Shown here one piece after another: positions 39,718 through 46,013 of a stretch of DNA of 46,013 nucleotides. The notes under the pieces are model-generated. The model was not told where the DNA came from and searched no databases. It saw only the letters and a program-made list of their open reading frames with translations. The translations under genes and the position numbers were made by a program. Location of the stretch: NCBI GenBank assembly GCA_023394415.1, contig JAEXAR010000012.1, forward strand, positions 1-46,013. Direction: 5' to 3'. This DNA is from Bacteroidota bacterium (lineage in GTDB: Bacteria > Bacteroidota > Bacteroidia > Flavobacteriales > Weeksellaceae). Within the stretch, counting starts at the first letter, position 1, and the number at the start of each line of letters is the position of its first letter.

Positions 39718-41490
39718 TTAAAAAGAAATCTTCACGCCACCTAAAATTTGAGCTCCAAGTACTTTATAGCCTTTATAAGTTTCGTACTTTTTGCTCATAA
39801 GGTTATTTCCGAGCGCGAAAATACTGAAATTTTTATGAATCTTATATTCTGCCGAAACATTGAAATCTGCATATCCCGCAACTTTATCGTTGAGATATTC
39901 AGTAGTTACATAAGTAACCGGAACAGTAGTAGAATCGTTAATTGCGTACGAATTTGTAGGTCTTTCACTCATCAAAAATCCTTTAAAACCAAGATGCAAT
40001 TTTTTATCGAGCATCGTATATTTTGCACCTAAAGTTCCTTTAATTGTAGGCCTGTTAAAGGCTTTTTCAAGATTTTCTAATTTGTATGATGTAAAATTCA
40101 GTTCAGCTTCCATACTCAGGTTGGCAAGTGGATAATACTGTACAATTCCGTTGATGGTGCTTACATTTCCATTATCATAAACTGCCGAAAATGTATTGGC
40201 AAAATTGTATGCAGAGCGATTTAGCGTGGCAGAATTATCAAATAAGCCGTTCGCTTTGTAAAACAGAATATTGTTCATTTTACCAAAACCTGCATTCACA
40301 TCAAATTTAAGATTTTGGTTGATGTCACCTTTCAAACCGAAATATATTCTGTATTTGGTTTCGGTTGGCTTTATGATTTGGTCTGAAACCAGATAAGGAT
40401 TTTCCTGCAACATCAAACTGAAAGAATTCATCTTCAAACCACCATCAACACCTGCGTAGAACTTATATTCTTCGGTAGCTGCATATAAAATTTCGGCTTT
40501 GGGAAACCAGTATGTTTTATTGTTTTTTACCTCCTCAGCAGTTGCCAAATCTTTATTCCTTGAATTTAAAAATGAAAAAGATGAGCCCAACATTAAGTAA
40601 GAATCACCCTGAAAAAAAGTCACTTTTGGTGCAATATCAGCATTGAAAAAACTGCTGTAATTTTTGTTTAAAATGGCAAATTCACTGTTAAGCGTTTCTA
40701 AACCTAAACCTAAATCTGCATTAAGAGTAATATCATTTGAAGGTAATTCTACTGCATGCTTTGAAAGATTTAAAACTGCCGAAGCCTGGCTTTCTTTCGC
40801 ATCGAATTTATCTCCTAAAAATGATGATTTAATCCTTGCATCATTCAAAATATTATTAGAATAAAAGTCGTAGTAACCGTTTACCTTAAACTGATTGGTC
40901 TTTTGCGATAGATCTACATCTGAAGCCGGCTGCAAAGCATAAATGCTGTAATAATTATAATCATTAAGGTTATATTCTGCATTAATATTGAATTTTCCGG
41001 TTTCACCATAAGATGTTAAGTACCCACCAAGTGCAGCATTGCTTTGTTTAGATGACCAAGGATAATCCTTTTTTAAACCTTGTGTAGAAACGTAATGAAC
41101 ATTGGCACCTACTTCCATCTGATTTTCCAGATTTCCTGAAATATTACCATCTGCCAAGAATTTACCATAATTTCCGTAACCTGCTCTGAAGTAATTTTTT
41201 TGAAATTCGGAATCAAACTTCGGAGAGATATCTTCTCCCTGAATGGTAGAAGTCTTAAAATCTGAAACTGCAGGAACATTAGTGATTTCGTAGTCCACCG
41301 GAACTGAAGATTTTTCTTCAGGTGGATAATTTTTGATGGTTTCTACAGAGGTTTTTTTCTTTTCGATTTTTTTGACTTCGGGCTCGCGTTTTTTATCAAG
41401 AATTAAACGTTCTTCCTGAATTTGAGAGAAAACAGCCGTTGATGAAATCATCAAGCCTAATAAAAATATTTTTTGAATTCGTTTATGCAT
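39718..41490 (-). CDS. Outer-membrane beta-barrel protein, TonB-receptor-like
   Basis: A 590-residue exported protein. With ATG 41488-41490 it begins with a signal peptide (MHKRIQKIFLLGLMISSTAVF, cleaved near FSQ). A Lys/Glu-rich segment (about 25-65) precedes a barrel of alternating strands with many aromatic ends (RAGYGNYGKFLADG, GYYDFYSNN, FNISAEY-type), and it finishes with strand GAQILGGVKISF. The C-terminal phenylalanine and the strand pattern point to an outer-membrane barrel of the TonB-dependent receptor class, but no plug domain or TonB box is seen. It follows the TPR gene on the same strand, and the two may work together at the envelope. Confidence 0.75.
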   Translation of the reverse strand: MHKRIQKIFLLGLMISSTAVFSQIQEERLILDKKREPEVKKIEKKKTSVETIKNYPPEEKSSVPVDYEITNVPAVSDFKTSTIQGEDISPKFDSEFQKNYFRAGYGNYGKFLADGNISGNLENQMEVGANVHYVSTQGLKKDYPWSSKQSNAALGGYLTSYGETGKFNINAEYNLNDYNYYSIYALQPASDVDLSQKTNQFKVNGYYDFYSNNILNDARIKSSFLGDKFDAKESQASAVLNLSKHAVELPSNDITLNADLGLGLETLNSEFAILNKNYSSFFNADIAPKVTFFQGDSYLMLGSSFSFLNSRNKDLATAEEVKNNKTYWFPKAEILYAATEEYKFYAGVDGGLKMNSFSLMLQENPYLVSDQIIKPTETKYRIYFGLKGDINQNLKFDVNAGFGKMNNILFYKANGLFDNSATLNRSAYNFANTFSAVYDNGNVSTINGIVQYYPLANLSMEAELNFTSYKLENLEKAFNRPTIKGTLGAKYTMLDKKLHLGFKGFLMSERPTNSYAINDSTTVPVTYVTTEYLNDKVAGYADFNVSAEYKIHKNFSIFALGNNLMSKKYETYKGYKVLGAQILGGVKISF

Positions 41491-41499
41491 AAGTTTTTT

Positions 41500-41745
41500 A
41501 ATTTTCACAAAGTACACAGAGTTCTTTTCACAAAGTTTTCGGAGTTCTTGCACAGAGTTCTCGGAGTTTTTCGCTCAAAGACGCAGGCATTTTTAAGTGT
41601 TGTGTACTGTATGTTTTACTTTTTTATTCCCATATTTCAAATTTCACAGAGTACAAGAAGTTTTTCACAGAGTTCTAAGAGTTTTTATTCTCAAAAAAAA
41701 TATTAATTTTTAGTGTGCTTTGTGTTTGACTTCGTGTTCTTTGTG
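41500..41745. repeat. Phrase-type degenerate repeat array between the TPR and barrel genes
   Basis: ACAGAGTTC, ACAAAGTTTTCGGAG, GTTCTTGCACAGAGTTCTCG and close variants recur between about 41505 and 41570, and again at 41645-41690 (CACAGAGTACAAGAAG, CACAGAGTTCTAAGAG). The period is about 10-12 bases. No gene or structured RNA is recognisable. Confidence 0.7.
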
Positions 41746-44706
41746 CTATTTTATCATTTTTTTAACTTCACGAGCTTCGGCTACCACATCCGGAAAATCC
41801 TGATAGTTGGCAATAATTTGATCTACTGTGTAGCTTGCCTGATAATTATCTTTCAAACCAATATAGTTTTTTGCCATTATCACCAAGGCTTTTGCACCCC
41901 AATACTCTTCGGAAGCATAATTGTTGGCAAGCTTGAAAATAGTCTCGTTTGAAGTTTTGAAAGCTTTTGCTTTGTTTTGATAAAAAGCCTTGGCGTAAAG
42001 TGCTTCTGCCGCAACTTCCGTATTTGACGATTTTTCTAAAGCCGTATAAGCGGTTTGCGCATCTTTATCTTTCCCACTGTTCATCAAGCTTCTGGCTTTT
42101 ATAACTCTTGCGCTTTCCAAAACTGCAGTTGAGTTTTTAGAATTGGTTAAAACCTGATTGGCGTACTGTTCAGCTTTTGTAAAATTCTTTTCTTCTGCAA
42201 AAACCTTCATCAATTCTATATTTGCAAAATTTTTGATAGTGGCACTTGATGAATTGGACAATGGTTCCAAGTACTTTTTGGCTTCCGATGTGTTTCCCTG
42301 CGCCAAATAAATCTGTGCAACTCTGGTTTGTGCGTCTTCCTGATAGTCATTCTGAACATTTGCAACCTCCTGTAAAATCAGTAATGCTTTGGTGTTATTT
42401 TTTGTTTGAAAGAAACTTTCTCCCAACTCATATTGAGCCTGATAAAGACCTTCACCGGTTGGATTCTGCATCAGATATTTCTCATACAATGGGATTGCTT
42501 TTTGATATTCTTTTTTGGCGTAGAATTGCTTTGCAGACGTGAGGTTTATTTCATCCAGTTCAGAAGTATCTACACGCACACCCAAACTTCTTGCAAATTC
42601 CTGATAGCCTGCAACATCACCATTTTTTACAAAAATTGGTCTTGAAGCCTGTACAATCTTGGAAGCGTAAGCCGTATTTTTATATTGATTACCTAAAGAT
42701 TTCAGTTCAGCCAGAGCTTTTTCAGATTGATTTTGATCTATGTAGTTTTGCGCTCTGTAAATCTGTGAATTGGCTACTAAATGTTTATCAGTACTATTTT
42801 TAATCACCCTTCCAAAATAATCGTTGGAAGAAGCAAAATCATCATTAGAAGCGTAGGCTACACCAATTTCGTAGTTGGCATCATCCACATATTCAGAATT
42901 TGGATATTTTGAAATCAAACTTTTAAGAGTTTCAATTTTTGCAACAGAATCGCCTTTAAAACCAAGCGCCATCCCTTTTTGGAACCAAGTATAATCGTTG
43001 GCATTTTCGGTTTTTTCATAAATGGCAATGGCCTCGTTCAACTGGTTGTTAGCATAGTAAGTATCTGCTAAACGCAACTCTGCATCGGATTTGAATTCAG
43101 CATTTGGATTCTTTAAATAATCTTTGAAATGCTTCTGCGCTTCCTCAAATTTTCCAGCTTTGAAATAGGCATAACCCAAATCGTAATTCAATTGATGCTT
43201 TTCCGGAAAATCTTCCGACTTGAGTTTTTCAAATCTTGAAATGGCGGATGGAAAATTATTTTTATGATAGTAAGTTTGTGCCAACCAATAGTTTGCTCTA
43301 CTATTGAATTCTTTATTCTGATTAAACTCCAAACTTCTCAAAAAATATTTTTCGGCTTCATCATAATTGCCTTTATTAAATTCTTCGGCGGCCAAAAGAA
43401 AAGATACTTCCTGATCTACTTTATCAGTTTCCGGTGATGAATTTGGCAGCTTATCAATTGCAGCAAGCGTTTCTTTATAATTTCCTGAATAAAGGTAAGA
43501 CTTCACTAAAAGCCTTCTCATTTCCGTATTTTTTTCGCTCCTCGGATATTGGCCTATATAACTTTGAATGACTTTGGGTGCTGCTTCAAACGGATTTCCG
43601 ATATCGTAACTCAATTTAGCATACTGTTCGTGAGCAAGCTGCTGTACTTTAGCATCATAACTCATTTGATATGCTGAACGAAAAGCTGAAAGTGCTTCCT
43701 GTTTTTTATCGGTTTGCAAGTAGGCATTTCCTAATTGGTAGTATGCATTTTGCGCCATTGCAGAATTGCTATTGAGCAAACGGTTATAGTAAGAAACAGC
43801 CTCATCATACTTCTTAAGATTTGCTGCTACAAAGCCCATTTCATAAAGGTCACTTTCGCTAGGATTCTCCTGTTTATCCAAATATAATTTCAGATGAGGA
43901 TAAGCGGAAGCATAATCGCCTTTCATAAAATAACTTTCACCTATAATTTTATGAACTTCTGCACGGTAAGATTCAGTAATATTTTCATTAAGCAACGAAT
44001 TGCCTTCGGAAATCGCACGGTCATAGTCTTTATTATTAAAAGCAAGCTGTACATAATAAGGACGTACGAGTTTCGCATATTTCTCTTCATTTTTTATAGA
44101 ATCGAAAAATCCGAAGGCCTTATCATTCTGTCCGTCAGCGTAATACAAATGACCAAGCATATAAGCAATGTCTCCTCTGCTCTTGATGTCCGCATTTTTA
44201 TAGGCTTCTTCAAGTGCTTCAATCGCACCTTTGGAATCGCCTGTCATAAATTTTGCGTATCCGAGTTTTAGGATGTACTCCGTATTTTCAGACCTTGAAA
44301 GTTCGTACTGATTAACTTTCTGTAAGGTTTCCAAAGCTTTGTTGAAATCTTTTTTGGCCAAATAAAAATCCGCCAATGGAAGATTAGCTTGTGCAAAATA
44401 AGCGGAGTTGGGATATTCTCGCATAAATGCTGCGAGACCTTCTTCAGCGTGACTTTTTTGTAGAATAACACCAATCACATTATCGAAAAACTGCGCCATT
44501 TCTTTCTTTGAGTATGAAAGATTCTGATTATAGAAATATTGGCGGGCATATTCGAACTGTGAAGCGTTGAACACTTTAGTCTGATAAAGGTTTTCAGCCA
44601 GATCGAAACGATACGTTTCTTTATCACTGAAAAATTGGGATTGCTGTGCATCGGAAAATCCGAAATATAAAAATGCTACAGCAATGAAAATTTTTTTTGA
44701 ATCCAT
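41746..44706 (-). CDS. Large exported tetratricopeptide-repeat protein
   Basis: A 986-residue protein with a signal peptide (about 1-20, FLYFGFSDAQ) followed by an almost continuous array of TPR units. Examples are DFNKALETLQKVNQ, DNFASSN-type and KYDEAVSYYNRLLN; many units have the A-Y-A/G pattern at positions 8, 11 and 20 with the Pro at the end (YPNS, YPRS). Such proteins bind partner proteins in the periplasm or outer membrane; in Bacteroidetes relatives are annotated only as TPR proteins. It is upstream of the barrel protein gene and may be in the same transcript despite the 255-base repeat-filled gap. No promoter of the TAnnTTTG type was found in front of it. Confidence 0.9.
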   Translation of the reverse strand: MDSKKIFIAVAFLYFGFSDAQQSQFFSDKETYRFDLAENLYQTKVFNASQFEYARQYFYNQNLSYSKKEMAQFFDNVIGVILQKSHAEEGLAAFMREYPNSAYFAQANLPLADFYLAKKDFNKALETLQKVNQYELSRSENTEYILKLGYAKFMTGDSKGAIEALEEAYKNADIKSRGDIAYMLGHLYYADGQNDKAFGFFDSIKNEEKYAKLVRPYYVQLAFNNKDYDRAISEGNSLLNENITESYRAEVHKIIGESYFMKGDYASAYPHLKLYLDKQENPSESDLYEMGFVAANLKKYDEAVSYYNRLLNSNSAMAQNAYYQLGNAYLQTDKKQEALSAFRSAYQMSYDAKVQQLAHEQYAKLSYDIGNPFEAAPKVIQSYIGQYPRSEKNTEMRRLLVKSYLYSGNYKETLAAIDKLPNSSPETDKVDQEVSFLLAAEEFNKGNYDEAEKYFLRSLEFNQNKEFNSRANYWLAQTYYHKNNFPSAISRFEKLKSEDFPEKHQLNYDLGYAYFKAGKFEEAQKHFKDYLKNPNAEFKSDAELRLADTYYANNQLNEAIAIYEKTENANDYTWFQKGMALGFKGDSVAKIETLKSLISKYPNSEYVDDANYEIGVAYASNDDFASSNDYFGRVIKNSTDKHLVANSQIYRAQNYIDQNQSEKALAELKSLGNQYKNTAYASKIVQASRPIFVKNGDVAGYQEFARSLGVRVDTSELDEINLTSAKQFYAKKEYQKAIPLYEKYLMQNPTGEGLYQAQYELGESFFQTKNNTKALLILQEVANVQNDYQEDAQTRVAQIYLAQGNTSEAKKYLEPLSNSSSATIKNFANIELMKVFAEEKNFTKAEQYANQVLTNSKNSTAVLESARVIKARSLMNSGKDKDAQTAYTALEKSSNTEVAAEALYAKAFYQNKAKAFKTSNETIFKLANNYASEEYWGAKALVIMAKNYIGLKDNYQASYTVDQIIANYQDFPDVVAEAREVKKMIK

Positions 44707-44840
44707 TAAAAAGTTTTTTCAAAAAAGTTTTTTAAATATCAAGGAGTTAGCGACAGAAAATTAGCCACATTTTATCAACGAAAATATAGAAAAGATATTG
44801 CCTGCACAAGTTTTTGGGTTATTGTGGAAATGTGGATAGT

Positions 44841-44923
44841 TTTTGGATGTTAGATTTTTATTTTAGATTTTAGATTTTAGATTCTAGATTTTAGATTTTA
44901 GATGTTGTATTTTGGATTTCAGG
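44841..44923. repeat. Heptameric tandem array (TTTTAGA), about 12 units
   Basis: Units in order: TTTTGGA, TGTTAGA, TTTTTA (6 bases), then from 44861 TTTTAGA x3, TTCTAGA, TTTTAGA x2, TGTTGTA, TTTTGGA and TTTCAGG. This is the clearest example of the 7-base period in the window. Confidence 0.9.
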
Positions 44924-45036
44924 TTTTTTGAATAAAAGATTTCTAAAAATCTTAATGTGAAAATAAAATATTGTCAGGCTGAAACTGTAAAAGAATTTAA
45001 AAAACTATTATAGAAAATCTTTTCTTATATCTGCTA

Positions 45037-45071
45037 CCTTATCTAACATCTAAAATCTCGTATCTCAAAAC
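45037..45071. repeat. Heptameric tandem array abutting the gliding-protein stop codon
   Basis: Five units, CCTTATC, TAACATC, TAAAATC, TCGTATC and TCAAAAC, end exactly at the TAG stop (45072-45074) of the gliding-protein gene. AACATCTAAAATCT (45045-45058) is the perfect complement of AGATTTTAGATGTT (44893-44906), so the two arrays could pair across 138 bases. Confidence 0.8.
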
Positions 45072-45826
45072 CTAATTTCTATTTTTAAGCAAAACCCAAC
45101 CTTGTCTTATTTCGCTTTTCTGTGTGGAAGGATCAAACCACTTTACAACGTACCAATAGCTTGAAGTAGGCAGTACTCTACCATTGTACATTCCGTTCCA
45201 AGTGAGATTATTTTTATCTGTTGAATGAAAAACTGCTTTTCCGTAGCGGTTGGAAATGATGATTTCTACCTGTTCCATATTATCAAGATTTTTTACCGTC
45301 CAAGTATCATTGTTACCATCACCGTTTGGAGTGATAAAGTTATTGACATTGATGGTAAATATCGATTTCACCTCTCCTAAACAATAACTTCCATTAGGCA
45401 AAACTGAACGTACCTGAATGCTATAAGAGTCTGCCGTTGGATTCACTAAAATATTTGAGTTTTGAAATGTTAATCCACCATCAAACGAATATTGAATAGT
45501 ATGCAGACCTGTTGCAACCACTTCAATTTGCTGTTCATTTTGATTGATTTGCAAAATTTTAGGTTGATTTTCATCAGAAATAATGAAACTATGCGTATAG
45601 CTACAACCATTAGCATTTGTTAGGCTTACTGTATAATTTCCAGGACTTGTAAAGGTTTGTGTTTTAGCTTTTCCACCACTACTCCAACTGAATGAGGTAT
45701 TTTCAGAACCCGCATCTATAAGTAGAGTATCGCCATAACAGAGATAATATTTATCCAAAAGTGTGGATGATTTTGTTGCAGTATTAACCTTCAGGTTCAT
45801 CATTGCATCAGAAGGACAAAAGCCTG
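45072..45826 (-). pseudogene. Gliding-motility-type C-terminal (T9SS type B) surface protein, 5' truncated by an IS1595 element
   Basis: The open reading frame holds the C-terminal part of a large surface protein: Ig/PKD-like segments (CYGDTLLIDAGSENTSFSWS, SYTHSFIISDENQPKI) and, in the last 85 residues, the gliding-motility CHU_C/type B sorting domain (NFITPNGDGNNDTWTVKNL, ISNRYGKAVFHS, YWYVVKW) used by the type IX system. The first in-frame ATG is at 45803, but the frame stays open upstream through GFCPSDA, which fits the repeat pattern of such proteins, and then becomes unrelated sequence at about 45822-45835. The upstream part has been cut off by the IS1595 element that starts there, so the intact N-terminus and signal peptide are missing and the product is probably not made. 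Confidence 0.85.
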
Positions 45827-45858
45827 GAATGAATATCCGTAATTTATCATAATTTTTG

Positions 45859-45866
45859 TATATTTG
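45859..45866 (+). promoter_or_regulatory. Promoter -7 element of the IS1595 transposase
   Basis: TATATTTG is an exact TAnnTTTG match, 20 bases upstream of the transposase ATG at 45887. Confidence 0.45.
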
Positions 45867-45886
45867 TAGTAATCAAACCATTAGAT

Positions 45887-46013
45887 ATGAATTTATTCAG
45901 TTTTTCAGCACATTTTGGGACAGAAGATGATTGTATAAATCATTTTAAATCTGAGAGAGATAAAATAGGACTCACGTGCAAATGTGGAAGCACAGAACAT
46001 TTTTGGATAAAGA
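45887..46013 (+). CDS. IS1595-family transposase, N-terminal part
   Basis: The first 42 residues begin MNLFSFSAHFGTEDDCINHF and continue into KIGLTCKCGSTEHFWIK, the zinc-ribbon type N-terminus of IS1595 (ISXO2-like) transposases, in which the CxxCG cluster (Cys-Lys-Cys-Gly here) helps bind the ends of the element. The DDE core lies outside the window. Confidence 0.85.
   Translation, partial: MNLFSFSAHFGTEDDCINHFKSERDKIGLTCKCGSTEHFWIK

Larger units (their letters stand above)
44707..45071. other. TPR-gliding protein intergenic region (365 bases)
   Basis: It contains the long TTTTAGA heptamer array (44841-44923), an inverted heptamer array (45037-45071), and AT-rich sequence in between. A DnaA-box-like TGTGGATAG lies near 44831. 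No gene is recognisable. Confidence 0.6.
45828..46013 (+). mobile_element. 5' end of an IS1595-family insertion sequence
   Basis: The transposase start, its promoter and the junction with the disrupted gene all fall here. The boundary at about 45822-45835 is inferred from where the disrupted protein stops making sense; the terminal inverted repeat cannot be confirmed because the other end lies outside the window. Confidence 0.7.

Noticed and set aside
1..46013. A CRISPR array
   Set aside because: The only tandem repeats have 7-12 base units without equal-length spacers; no cas genes are present.

Overview
The window is a 46 kb stretch of a low-GC Bacteroidetes chromosome, most likely a Flavobacteriia of the Chryseobacterium/Kaistella/Epilithonimonas type. 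The evidence is a subtilase with a type IX secretion sorting tail, a gliding-motility type C-terminal domain, loose lipoboxes, absence of Shine-Dalgarno sites, and repeated use of the Bacteroidetes -7 promoter element TAnnTTTG. Both ends fall inside insertion sequences: the 3' end of an IS3-family (IS150-like) element at 1-124 and the 5' end of an IS1595-family element at about 45.83-46.01 kb, which truncates a cell-surface protein gene.

Layout. 0.1-2.4 kb: two sugar-nucleotide genes (DegT-type aminotransferase, then galE) on the minus strand. 2.5-10.2 kb: secreted S8 protease, PEP carboxylase, YqhD-type aldehyde reductase, class V aminotransferase and a secreted SGNH hydrolase. 10.2-16.2 kb: DEAD-box helicase, a degenerate polysaccharide-deacetylase-like protein, epimerase-type threonine dehydrogenase, gamma-glutamyltransferase and a diacylglycerol-kinase-type lipid kinase. 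16.2-20.2 kb: gyrB and lysS. 20.3-23.6 kb: a small conserved hypothetical, a frameshifted membrane protein, a glutamine amidotransferase, prmC and a rhomboid protease. 23.7-31.1 kb: an apparent five-gene minus-strand transcription unit of adenine methyltransferase, HincII-like restriction endonuclease, parE, a small membrane protein and parC. 31.3-39.5 kb: ychF, an RRM protein, a GHL10-type lipoprotein, typA, a DUF465 protein, a catalase-like protein and a DedA protein, then tRNA-Arg(CCG). 39.7-45.8 kb: an outer-membrane barrel protein, a 986-residue TPR protein and the IS-truncated gliding-type surface protein.

What stands out. (1) A HincII-family restriction-modification pair is placed so tightly upstream of topoisomerase IV that the endonuclease stop codon touches the parE start codon, and the only good promoter I see for the whole run lies in front of the methyltransferase. 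(2) At least six loci carry degenerate tandem arrays with the same 7-bp period but different unit sequences (for example AGTTTCA, ACGAGAT, TTTTAGA, TCGGTTA). Two of them lie in frame inside genes, in prmC and in the linker of the GHL10 lipoprotein. A second class, with a period of about 9-12 bp, fills other gaps, together with REP-like inverted repeats. (3) TAnnTTTG elements lie only 4-5 bases from the ATG of six genes, which suggests leaderless transcripts. (4) A single-base frameshift removes the last membrane segment of a DUF2231-like protein.

All functional calls are by reading motifs and remembered family sequences; no database search was run.
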